A stretch of DNA of 64,000 nt, taken from positions 94,030,001 to 94,094,000 of the forward strand of contig OX465598.1 in the NCBI GenBank assembly GCA_950022295.1, read 5' to 3'. The notes beneath the pieces were generated by a model that saw only the letters and a program-made list of their open reading frames with translations, ran no database searches and was not told where the DNA came from. A program made the translations under genes and the position numbers. Origin of the DNA: Bromus sterilis (Eukaryota; Streptophyta; Magnoliopsida; Poales; Poaceae). Positions 24,457 to 35,529 of the stretch are shown in pieces. How positions within the stretch are numbered: position 1 is the stretch's first letter; every line of letters starts with the position of its first letter.

Positions 24457-24536
24457 TGGGTTTCATATACTTTTCCCTCACAGAGATACATTTCATTGGG
24501 TTTTGTATACTTTCCCCTCACAAAGATACATTTCTA
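24457..24536. repeat. Two-copy 40-bp tandem repeat
   Basis: Copies at 24457-24496 and 24497-24536 share the pattern TGGGTTT...TATACTTT...CCCTCACA.AGATACATTTC, with a few substitutions. They look like an old local duplication. The surrounding 24537-25126 holds no recognisable gene. It may include the GC-rich 5' part of the Harbinger-derived pseudogene that follows. Confidence 0.8.
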
Positions 24537-25126
24537 CTACCAGATATACCAGGCACTAGTAAAGATTAATTTGGCCAAATGAAGCTCACCTAGGAAGTGT
24601 TTGTTTGCATGCGTCCAGTCCAACCAGGCTTTGGTGGAAAGAATTCACATGTTTGGCTGCCCGCATTCATTGTCGGGCTTGCATGTTTAAAGCACCTCTC
24701 GGCCAAGACCGTTGGATATGGTTGAATCTGTAGTTTTCAACCATCCAGGCTAAGTCGAGCCATCGAGGAGCCGCAACGCGCTTGCGGCGTGTAACGCGAA
24801 ACCCCGTGGGGATAGCGGGAGATGGAAATCAAAGGAGTGCGAAGGCGTGAAATCCAGCCTCACCCCCACCCTCCAGACTCGGTCACCACTACTGCTAAGA
24901 CATACCAACATCGTTCTTAGCTCAGGCGGCGGCGGTGACTCTAATCTGCGCAAGCGGCGGTGGACGTGTCAGCGGCCACCGCCTGGTCCTCCTCGACTGA
25001 GCCATGGCCCCCTCCGAATCGGGTAAGCAACGTGGACCCCCCCTTTCCCCCTAGGTTTTGTCGGTTGTTAGGCAAGGTAGGATCGATTTCCTCATTACTG
25101 AACGCATCCTCGGTGTCGACTAGGGT

Positions 25127-26195
25127 TTGGACTCACAAACGATGATGCTAGTTCGGGCAGTATCACTAATAGGTGTGATTCAGGCATGGGTCATGTGGCT
25201 CCAGGAGAGAGCTCTCCGTCGTGCTCATCAACCTCGCATCCGCTACGCTCCAATGTTCTTCGGATTAGGAAAGGATTGCCAATCCGAACTACATCTACAA
25301 CAACAACGACACCGAGGCTCTTTGGATGCTTCGAATGAAAAGAACACCTTTCAACAGGCTTGTGGAGACCTTCAAGAGCAGGGCCGTTGCTACACGATAG
25401 CATCAACACCACTGTGGATGAGCAAGCGGCCATGTTCCTCCATGTTGTTGGTCATAACTAGAGGTTCAACTAGAGGTTCAGGAGATTAATGAAGACCATT
25501 TCTAAGTACTTAAGGCAAGTCTTGTATGCTATTGGTGAACTCAAAGGAGAAATGATCAAGTCACCAAAAGGACAGACTCCTAGCAAGATTCTTGGTAGCC
25601 CAAGATGGTATCCATACTTCAAGGTGAGCACTGATGTGACTGCAAGAGCGTCGAGATCACAATCTGTAGTATACATGGGTAGAAAGCATTACACCATCCA
25701 AAATGTGCTTGCTGTTGTTGACTTCGATATGAAGTTCATATATGTGCTTGTTGGCTTGGAAGGATCAACACATGATGCTACCATTCTAACTGACAACATG
25801 AGCCATGCTGATGGCATGCATCAATATCCCGGACGACAAGTTCTACCTAGGAGATGCTGGCCATGTGTTCTTCCACCCTTCAGGAAAACAAGGTACCATC
25901 TGAATGAGTTCTCCAATAGGAACTATCCTAGGACTCCGCGGGAACTGTTTAATCTCAAGCACTCCAGCCTTCGGTTGAGAGGGCATTTGGAGCTCTGAAG
26001 AATAGGTGGAAGATCTTGGATCAGAAGCCATTCCACCCTTTCCCCACTCAGGCTAAGCTTGTTCTTGATTGTTGTATTCTGCATAACTGGATCCTGCAAT
26101 GGGGTGTTGATGAACTGGTGCCGGAGCAGCAGGATGTTGAGCCTGATGTTATCAACATCGACCATGGTGTCGAGGGATTTGACAACGAAGGCTAG
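25127..26195 (+). pseudogene. PIF/Harbinger-derived nuclease (ALP1-like) pseudogene
   Basis: Pieces in several frames spell a DDE_Tnp_4 nuclease of the PIF/Harbinger class. LLHDSINTTVDEQAAMFLHV (from about 25387) is followed by a stop. KTISKYLRQVLYAIGELKGE and ILGSPRWYPYFK (25492-25623) come next, then GRKHYTIQNVLAVVDFD and GSTHDATIL (to about 25795). ERAFGALKNRWKILDQKPFH runs in another frame (from about 25978) to a TAG at 26193. The second D (HDA) and the E (ERAFG) of the catalytic triad are visible. The segment that should hold the first D (DG.H after YFK) is deleted. Stops, frameshifts and this deletion make it dead. It could be a relic transposon or a degraded domesticated gene. No terminal inverted repeats were found. 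Confidence 0.8.
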
Positions 26196-26254
26196 AAGAA
26201 GAAAAGAATGGAGTGGGCACATGCAATGTGGGATAACATAGGGCGGACGAGGAT

Positions 26255-26350
26255 CTGAAGAAGAAGAAGAGCAAGACCAGAAGTAGTAGTAGAAGAAGAA
26301 CAACAACAAAAGAATAAGAAGAAGCAGAGCAGCAACACAATAAGAAGAGG
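26255..26350 (+). repeat. GAA-rich low-complexity tract
   Basis: Imperfect GAA/AGA trinucleotide repeats are interrupted by GTA and CAA runs, just downstream of the nuclease pseudogene. The open frames across it are composition artefacts. Confidence 0.8.
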
Positions 26351-26373
26351 CTGATGATTCAGTCGACATCGAT

Positions 26374-26435
26374 AAACTTTCCCCTATTTTACCATTTGTG
26401 TGCTAAACTTTCCCCTATTTTACCATTTGTGTGCT
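26374..26435. repeat. Perfect two-copy 31-bp tandem repeat
   Basis: The unit beginning AAACTTTCCCCTATTTTACC occupies 26374-26404 and again 26405-26435 with no difference that I can see. This points to a recent slippage or duplication event. Confidence 0.88.
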
Positions 26436-27258
26436 ATCTTTGTACTGATATTTGTTAGTAGCTAGGACTTAGGCGAAAGGAGGGGCAAGTGGGTCCCGGC
26501 GTGCTGCTCCAGCCTACTATAGCCTTTGTTCATAAATATAAAATATTTTAGATATTTTAGTATAAGCTATATATGAACTATCATGAGTGATCAAATACAC
26601 TAAACACATCATATACACATAATTTGAAAAGATTAAAACATGTTACAATTATTAATGCATGGAGTATTTTTTAAACACGTAGCTTACACAAAACTTTTTC
26701 TCTATGTATGGGTGCATCGGGAAACAAACCATTATTATTATGAAAAAAAAACATTTTTTTTGTCAATGTTTAGCATGATTTGATCTTTCTTACAAGTTCA
26801 GCACAATCTGCGCCAAATGTCTATGACAAAGATGCTAAGGCCCATGAAGGAAAACGTCAGTGAGGAAACACCATAGACCTTGGCGTCTCCCCTGCAACAC
26901 AAACGCTGCAATAAAGCATCGTCAAAGAAGATGAGATTAAACTTTTGAAGAAGGTTCAAAATCTGCTAGACCTTGACAAAAGGGTCAAAACAGTAATTTC
27001 ATCCTGCGGTACCATGAGAATGGAGACCTTAGACGAGTAGGCTTATGTTGCTTCAGCTATGAAGAAACGGTAGACATCAGTTAAGACGAGAACTAGTCCT
27101 GAACAAGCACATCTGATCATAAAGCCATACCACACAACCAGCTCATATATAGTGTGCTACATTTTCCAGAAACTATGTTCTGTTCCAGAAAATCTACCTA
27201 AATCCAACACTGCAAAGTCACAGAAAAATAAGTTACATCAAACCAGAGTTCTTCTCCC
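26436..27258. other. Intergenic region without recognisable gene
   Basis: This is AT-rich sequence. Around 26525-26670 there is a degenerate stretch (CATAAATATAAAATATTTTAG) that resembles an eroded MITE. The part next to 27258 is probably the 3' UTR of the DUF1218 gene on the opposite strand. Nothing else is supported. Confidence 0.5.
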
Positions 27259-29518
27259 TCATGCATAGCCAGCCATACTGACGTTGGCGGCAGCCTTGTT
27301 GGCCTTTTTGGCAGCTTGGTTCGTCGATTTGGTGTAGTACATGTAGAAGTACACGTTCAGGGTCATGGTGAACACCACAAAGACCGCTCCCGAGATGAAC
27401 ACCCCTTTCCGCAGAGAGTCGCAGGTCCAGTTCCCAGCGTATATCATGTGCCTGTACTTGGTGTGATACGCGTTCTTCGTTGCTCCGGCAATCAGACATG
27501 ACTCGGCGATTATGAATGTGATCCTGACAATGTGCAGGTAGGTAGTAATCGTTACGTGTTAAGAGGTAAAGTAATTTGGGCAGCGAAAGAAGACATATCC
27601 TTTTTTTTTCCACGGGCATAGGAATTACCATGATGATGTGAAGTATATAATGGACCAGGCTCTGCTTCCACCAGGTGCGAGTGGTTGGCCAAAGCACATG
27701 CACTTTGTAACTCCCATGAGAAGCGATTGGCCCGCAAGGAGAAACAGGAATGCGCCGACCCCGTAGCCGGTAGAAATGTCTGAGTCGTAAGAGCAATACG
27801 TGGAGTTGTTGATATCTGTAACTATTGAACCCTGTTGTTGTGAGAACGTAAGTGATAAGTTATTCATGATCAGTAGAAGTATAAAAGCAGATAGAAACCA
27901 ATCAAGGGCACAACAGACCAGGATGATGCAACAGACCATCCAGGCCGTATACCTCGCATAAAGTTTTGTTACAATGAACTGAAACATTGCTCACATGGTT
28001 CACTGCGATGTTGATCAGTCTCCGGTAAGAAAAATTGACGTGTAAAAAGAACTGAAACACTTCATTCTTTGGACAGATTCCTATGTTTTTTTCTCAGGGT
28101 ACACTCAAAACATCTTTTGGTGCAAATTCAATCATGTAGAATTCAAACGGGCATGCTATTGCATTCCTACATCTCTCCTATTCAAATCAAAGAGTCCTAA
28201 AGGCTTCAAACTACAAAACAAATAAAAAGACGCAAGTACAAGGGATAGCACAAGGAGCAGATAACTGTTGCAAAGTACCCCTTCTCCGTACAGATCGTAA
28301 AAAGTACTCAAGCAGTTAACTCCAAAAGACACAAATAATCAAAACATGCCTTAGTTTTGTTTCATAACCGATCAAATCGGATACTGCATGTGTGATAAAG
28401 AAGTTGAACAAGTAACAGTGTGTGAAATTCTATCCCAATTGCTTCTGAAGTGTGCACCATCTTTTGTCTCATCTAGGTGCTAGACCAGATAATTTTTTTG
28501 GTCTAAGTTGTACTAGAAAATAGAATATAATGATACATCATATCGTTCTAAATCTAATGAGAGTTCGAACAAAGACTTAAGTGAAGTGCATTCTAAAACT
28601 TTCAGAAGATAGGGAATGGTAATCAAGATACTAGTCCCATTGCTGTGCTTGGACTCATTGGGATCAGGATATTGGAATTAAGAGTTAGGTTCCTAGTCCT
28701 AATGCTGTCAATTGATGCTTTGACATTGAGAATAGAAATACTCAGTGTTTTAGGCTTTTTATTAGTGAGAAAGTTTGTAAATAGGACATTTTCTGTAGTA
28801 CATGGAAACCACACAAATATTTTTAGAAACCCCCTTTGGTGACTGAACCAGATTGGTACATGCGTTTGCACGTACAGACGCACTTGTACTATATAAAAGC
28901 AAAACCAAGAAGGTACAGCAGGCAGGCGGCCTCCCAAAGAAAAGTTTTACTGATTAAAACCTTTTTGGACATAGGGCGATCTGGATTCGAATCCTTAAAG
29001 GCATGCAAGAATTCCCAAAGCAATCCAATCCACATCACCCAAACAGCACGTATAGCTTACAATTTTCTGCGTATCTCACCAGATGAGTGGAGAGTTGAAC
29101 CTGAACGCTCGTGCATCAGCTGAGCAAATATTAATCTTGCCAGATGAGGAACTTTGGTTGTTATTTAAAAAAGAAACATTTTTCATGTCTAACAAGTAAT
29201 ACGACTTAAAAAAAAGCACATTTGAGGACTAGCAAGCCAAGATATCTAGTAAAACAAAATCGAATCTAACTTTTCTCCACCAACCAACAAACAGCAGGAA
29301 TGTCCTGCCCAAAAACCATTGGTGATTGAAACAAAATGAAAGGTGATCTAGGCCCGGCCTCTTGGAATCCCTCCGATCCGGAGACGGGGTAGTTGCAGCA
29401 GGAAAAGGAGGCGCACCGTGCTGCGGCGGCGCTCGGCGGCGATGGCGAAGCCGAAGGCGGTGAGGCAGAGGGCGATCACCAGAATGTGCACCAGCAAGGA
29501 GCACCTCGTCTCCCCCAT
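27259..29518 (-). CDS. DUF1218 family four-pass membrane protein
   Basis: Three exons on the - strand: 29518-29417, 27831-27629 and 27523-27259, joined in frame with GT-AG introns to a 189-residue protein. It starts MGETRCSLLVHILVIALCLT, a hydrophobic segment acting as signal anchor, followed by AAERRRST. The family hallmarks follow: YCSYDSDISTGYGVGAFLFL (residues about 44-63), GGSRAWSI, FIIAESCLIAG, KNAYHTKY and a final hydrophobic stretch. Four membrane segments are expected, near residues 7-28, 54-76, 90-115 and 138-160. Known DUF1218 members in Arabidopsis influence lignin content (MWL) or leaf symmetry (DEAL). Which role applies here cannot be told. The C-terminus is Lys/Ala-rich. Intron 1 is long (about 1.6 kb). 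Confidence 0.88.
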
Positions 29519-29885
29519 CTCTCACTCTCTACGCGTCTCTCGCTCTCTCCGGATGCGGCTGTGGGAGTGAGAGTGATGAGAGTGGGAACGAGAGGGCCGC
29601 CGCCGGCTGGGGGATGGGGAAAGGAAAGCGAAGTGTGAGTGAGTGAGAGAAGAGGAGCGGGGAGTGGAACTGTGGAAGACTGGCGAAAGAGGCGGCCTGG
29701 CCCACGTTCTGTAGCAAAGAAGAGAAGGAAATTGCGAGGAATCCGGCGAGTGGGAATCGAACACAACACAGGGGTCGGGTCGTCGGGAGGGAGCCCTCAA
29801 GTCTCCTCTTTATGACACCGGTTTTGGGTTTGGGACGCTCGTTCCAAAGGACGCTCAACAATAATTATGGCGTGTGGAGGTATTA
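29519..29885 (-). promoter_or_regulatory. Upstream region of the DUF1218 gene
   Basis: The 5' flank of the DUF1218 gene is CT-rich on the coding strand (repeated CTCTCT/CACTC runs at 29520-29670), typical of plant core promoters with Y-patches and of 5' UTRs. A Harbinger element starts only about 370 bases upstream of the start codon, at 29889, and limits the native promoter. A clear TATA box is not seen. Confidence 0.5.
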
Positions 29886-31185
29886 TTAGGGCAACTCCAA
29901 CGTGTCGACGCAAAACACATTTTTTGTTCATTTTGGTACGGCTGCATCGGCGCAGACAGAAATCGCAGCCCAACGCGCCGGCGCAAACGGACGCCGGTCC
30001 GTTTTCTTGTCCGTTTTGACCCATTTCCGGTCCAAATTTGGGCCTGGTTTGCGTCGGCGCGGACACGCTTCGGACGTCCGCGTCGCGTCCACTCCTTCTC
30101 CCCTGGCCCGCTCGTCATTGGACGAAGAATCACTCTATCCTCCACACCAGTCGCGCCGCCAGCTCCATCCGCTTGTGGTCGCCGCCGCGAGCACCCGCGC
30201 CGGTTGTATCTCCTCCGCGAACTGGTAGCACTCGCCGCCGCGAGCACCGGCGCCGGTTGTCTCTCCGCGCACGCTTGTTCTCCTTGCCGGGCAGTCGTCG
30301 GACTTGCGCGGCTGCTGCGCCCCTTTCCCGTGCTGCACTTCTTCCCCGCCCCGACTCCGCAGTCTCACCGTCCCCAACGCCGGACTCCTTCGTCGGCATC
30401 GACCGTCTCTGCGTCGTGCGCCGCCGTGGAAGGCGCGCAATCGCTCCGGCTGCGTCTCCCCCTGCTTCACCGCGCCTGCAAGGTGTTCGACGCTTTGCCC
30501 ACAAGGTACAATGGACAGTGGTGATGAGTTTTTTTTCGAGCATTTTTTTTGTTCGTCGGATGAGTCTAGTGATGATGAAGAATTGGTGATGGCGACATTG
30601 ATCGTAAACAACCATATTGAAAATCAGCGGCCGTTGTTTAGAGGGTCGATTGTAGGACATGAACCTGCTTTGAATCGCAACCGAGTGACTGGACACGTGC
30701 TGCTGTGGGATGATTACTTTAAGGTGCCAAAACCATTGTATGGTTCTAAACATTTTCGCCGTCGGTTTAGAATGGCTAAGCATGTGTTCAATCACATTAG
30801 GGAAGGAGTGGTAGAATATGATGACTACTTCAGATGCAAAAAAGATGCACTAGGCAACATTGGATTTTCTTCTTATCAAAAGTGTACCGCTGCCATCCGA
30901 ATGCTTGCATATGGAGTTCCTGGTGATCTCATAGATGAGTATGTTCGAATGAGTGAATCCACGTGCCTTGCATCACTTTACAGATTTTGCAAGGCTGTGG
31001 TAGCAGTGTTCGATCCAGAGTACTTGAGAGAACCAAATGAGGCCGATACTGCTCGATTGTTAGCAATCAATGCCGAGAGAGGGTTTCCGGGAATGCTCGG
31101 CAGCATAGATTGCATGCATTGGGAGTGGAAAACTGTCCATTTGCTTGGCATGGACAGTACAAAGGTCATGTGAAAACTTGCACGG

Positions 31186-32805
31186 TGATGGCTTCTCGCC
31201 CCTTCGTTGGTTTCCCCAAGTGGAAGGTTGAGATGTAGTGCAGCAACAGTTTTCCCTCGGTGAAGATACCGATGTTTGTCTCCAGCAGGACTCCAGAGAT
31301 GATAAGTAGGTGTCAGCGGCGCAACTGACGCGGACCTGCACACAGACACAGATAACTTTGTTCCCAACGAAGTTCAGAGAGGTTGTCAATCTCTCCGGTC
31401 TTGTTGTTTACAAAGGATAAAACGCAAGGGATAATGATAACAAATAAAAGCGGTAAAGTAAATGTAACGTGGAAACAGTGATAAGGATATGGACCGGGAT
31501 ACGTGATGTTCGCTAGTGATGTCTCTCTCCCAAAAGACGATAAAATTGCTATGCGAGGTAAACAAATTACAGAAAGGCAATTGACATGATTATGAACGCA
31601 CCGCAATGCTAACTATGCTACAAAAGAAAGGAAGAGGTTCAAAAGCACGGGAAGTACGCCAAAGTAAGTAGACCGAAATCCATCTGCATCTACTACTAAT
31701 CATCCACCTTGAGATATCTATCCAGAACATCTCGCTGGTATTAAGTTGCGAGCCCCACCCAAAGTGTAAACCCAAAGCAACAGACAACTGCATTAAAAAG
31801 AACTCTGTGTAAAGTAAACAATCCTTGTAACCGTGGCTACAAGCACCGTTGTTTTCCCCCTTGTGGCAACATCACATCCCCTAGACTCATGTTTCTGTCA
31901 CTCAAGCATGTCATCGGGGAGGCATGAACCCACAATCTAGCACAACGCTCCCTCTTGGAGTCACTACCAACTACTTGGCCAAAGCAATAAACAACAACGG
32001 AGAACATGCAAGAATTACTTAGGAACAAAAATATAAAAGATAGAAACCAAATATATTACTCTATCACAATCTGAACATAATCTCATAATCCATCAGATCC
32101 GATCAAACTCAACATAGCAATAGCAGAAATATTACAAAGGTGCCTCGATCATGTAGGGCAGCTCACGAGGTCTAAACAATGAAGATCAAAGAGGGGAGGA
32201 GAACATCACATAGCTACTGATCACGGACCCATGGTCCAAGGAAAACTACTCACGGGACATCCGGGGAGCATCCATGGTGGAGAGGAGACTCCCGGAGGTC
32301 AATCCTCTATCCGGCAGGGTGCCGGGAAGAGGTCTTCTGGTGCTCCCGATCTTGGAAGCGCGGCGGCGGCGGAACAGAGGCGAGTTCGCGGAATAGGGTT
32401 CTGCTTCTGGAGTTTTGCTATGACGGGGGATAAATAGGCGAAAGGGGGCAGCCAGAGGTGGGCCAGGGGCCCCAGGCGCCCCCCTGGCGCGGCCAGGGGT
32501 GGGGCCGCGCCGGGTGGCCGCCTGGCGCCCCCTTGGCCCCCTCTGGCCCCTCCCGGGCTCTTCTGGAAGCTTCCTGTACGCTGATTTTTCCTGTATTTTT
32601 CCCAGAATTTTTCTGGCATTTTTTATATGGGGGGAAACTAAAATAGAAAAACAGCAGAAAACAGGAACCGGCACTGGGGTGCACTGAGTTAATAGGTTAG
32701 TCCAAATATGATCAAAAGTGTATGAAAGTGTATCTAGATCATAGAAATATCACACAAAACATGCATGGAGCAAGCAGAAATTATAGATACGTTTTGGACG
32801 TATCA
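31186..32805 (-). repeat. 3' LTR of Gypsy copy B
   Basis: A 1620-bp LTR that begins (on the - strand) TGATACGTCCAAAACGTATC and ends GCCATCA. It differs from its partner at 37731-39349 by about a dozen changes in the first 500 bases compared by eye, and overall by a few percent. A TATA-like TATTTATC lies at 32429-32436 (- strand), so U3 is about 370 bases and R plus U5 is long. Confidence 0.93.
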
Positions 32806-32825
32806 ACATCCCCAAGCTTAATTCC
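32806..32825 (-). other. Polypurine tract of Gypsy copy B
   Basis: On the - strand AAGCTTGGGGATGT directly precedes the 3' LTR start TGATACG. This G-rich tract is the usual plus-strand primer position. Copy D has the matching tract at 55790-55805. Confidence 0.8.
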
Positions 32826-35529
32826 TGCTCGTCCTTGAGTAGGTAAATGATAACGACATAATTTCTATGGTGACATGCTAGCAACCATAAAAGAACTTTG
32901 AAAAGTAAAGCAAGCAAGGCTAGAGATTCAAATCAAGTCATAACATGCAAGAGTCTATATTAGCATTGAAACAAGTAACAAAAGAACATTAGGTGCAAGA
33001 GCTCTCGCTGTCCGTGACTCGAATGTCTCCAAATGGTGTTTGCGTGCAAGAAAGGGGATAGGGAATACAAGAAAAAGTATTTTTGTGTTGAGAACTCAAT
33101 CTACTAAAGTGTCACACTTGGTCTTCTTTGGAATCTTATCTTGACTCGTCCCCAGACCACTAGCCAGGTACAAGTCAATTTGATCCACTCCTTTTCGATA
33201 TTTTGAGCACTCATGCAATGAATGAGCGTAAGCACGAGAGTTGACACTTAGGATGGCAAAGAGAGAATAAGGTGGAGGAGGAAGACAAAAAGGATGAGAA
33301 AGGCTCACATCAATGAGGACAATCATAGGCAAGGGATGCCAAATGATAGATATGATGTGAGGAGTAGGGATTGCCATGCAACGGATGCACATACGAGCTA
33401 AGAAGCTCTCCAATATAGCTATATGCATAATGATCATCTCTATGAAGTACAAGGATATAGAGGGAGTACTAGTGTGGATCTCTCAAAAGGATAGTAGTGT
33501 TGCCCCTTTCTCTCTTTTTATTTCTTTTTCTCTTTTTCTATTTTTTTGTATTTTTGTGTGGCCTCAATGGCTCTTTCTATTTAACTCTCATTTGTCCTCT
33601 TTGGGATCTTTTATTGTGTCCACTTTGGGATCTTTTCCTCACTTAAGGGAAACACTCTATTTTACAAGAAGGTAAAGGAGATCTTTCACACTTTACAAGG
33701 TACTCAAAAACATAAAGAAGATATAACTATCATGAAGTATGCAATGTATGTCGCTGCCAGTGTAGCAGGAACATGTATGACATGAAGATCAAGTCATGAA
33801 GAGGTGGAAGTTGCATGTCAATGTAACTCGGAAAGGCTATGGAAATTCCTTGATAGGTAGGTATGGTGGATGTTTTGAGGAAGGATATAAGGAGGCTTAT
33901 GATGACAGAGCGTATCATGCCAAGGGTTTGGATGTATCGACGAAGGTGGACACCAACTCTCGGAGTGAGAAGAAGGCAATGCACGACAAAGGGAGGCTAG
34001 CAAAATATGGGAAGGTGGAAGTGTCAACTTTCAATACTCACATTAGTCCGAAGAACTCATGCACTTATTATCGGTAAATCTCAATCTAATAAGGAGGTTC
34101 ACAAAGATACAAGTACCCCGAGGAGGAGTGTATGGGGGTTTGGTTATCATTGCGCATCCTCGACTCATGGTACGTGAGTGTTCTCTGATATTCGACTCCT
34201 CAGAAGAGTAGTGATCCATCTAGTAGCTAGAGTTCTCAACTAGTTTTGTAGCTTTTGAAAATACACACGGATTGCCCAAAATACGACACCTATCACTAAT
34301 AGGCTAGAGCTCTTGACACCAAAAGTTCAAAATTACTCACATCAATACCTCAAAACCATTGCAAGCTACTACTAGAATTAAATAGCAACCTCAAGTACCT
34401 ACTTCTCAAAACAAGACACAACTCAGTGCAACAACCAACTCTCTTTAACAAGATAAACATGAAAACTAAAAGAGTTCCAGCAACAAACTAATCAAAAGCC
34501 AAGGCTCTTGATAAAGACAAACTAAGACTAAGACTAAACATGGCAGTAGCTATGAAAAGATAAAGAACACACAACAACAAAAAGATAAGCAGGAAAAATC
34601 CTATGATGTGTTCTAAATTTGAAAGTGGAGCGTTTTTCTCTCTCACACAAAGTAAGAAAGGATCTAACTTGTTATGAACAGCAAGCAAAGCTAAAGAAAC
34701 TAAAAACAAAACCTAAGAGCGAGACGCTCCAAGCATAGCACATAACACATGAAGTGATAAAAATATAGTGAGACGAAGGACGAACCGATGATTGTTGATG
34801 GAGAAGGGGATGCACGGGGGCATCCCCAAGATTAGACGCTTGAGTCTCCTTGAATATTTGTTGGGGATGCATGGGGGCATCCCCAAGCTTGAGCGCTTGA
34901 CACTCCTGGATCTTCTTTCATCATCTTCCATCGCACACTTGAAAAATCCCTTCATACATAACTCATCATAAGCTGATTAGAGAGGTTAGTACCCTTAATA
35001 AATAATTTTTCTCCACTGGATATAAAGATATTCTTGAAGAGCTACTGTTTCTCAAGAGTTCCAAAAAGTTTTTGCAAAGAAAAAGCAAGCTTAAGGTTTG
35101 CAAAAGTTAGGAGAGACAAAACATGGCAGAATCTGTGAAAAACAGAACAACAGATAGTAAAGATTTTTTTAGGGGCACTTCTGCAACTCAAATAAAAAAA
35201 CTCAGAACATACGGAAGTTTTGTAATTGTATAGAGCATACTGTGTAAAAAATTTATCTCAAAAATATGAACTGGGATTTTTCTGGAATTTTTCTGGTCAC
35301 GAGGACATAATCTGTTTTCTGGACAGCATGTCACAACTTTTACTTCCCTTGCCGTAAGAGGCTATAACTTGGCACAAAGATGAAAAATAAAGATACAATG
35401 ATGTTGCTACAGAAGTAACAATCATCAAGACACAACAAAAGCAAAAATAAAAACCTAAATTCGTTGCGGGCTGCCTCCCGAAAGCGCTTCTTTAAAGCCA
35501 TTAGCTAGGCATAATGCAAAAAATAAGAA
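32826..35529 (-). other. Non-coding internal region of Gypsy copy B
   Basis: About 2.7 kb between gag-protease and the 3' LTR holds no open frame with recognisable domains, although pol would normally lie here. It is conserved with copy D (55806-58719) and partly with copy A (1-716). Two GC-rich palindromes at 34806-34827 and 34863-34884 lie 57 bases apart start to start. Relative to copy D, copy B lacks roughly 110 bases near 33415 and roughly 75 bases near 33770. Confidence 0.75.

Noticed and set aside
29874..30524. Long + strand frames at the left end of Harbinger H1
   Set aside because: They include the terminal inverted repeat and GC-rich 5' leader. The transposase itself starts at 30511 in its own frame.
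32246..32687. Open frames in the GC-rich part of the Gypsy LTRs (also 38790-39228)
   Set aside because: They sit inside LTRs, differ by frameshifts between the two LTR copies and show no domain.
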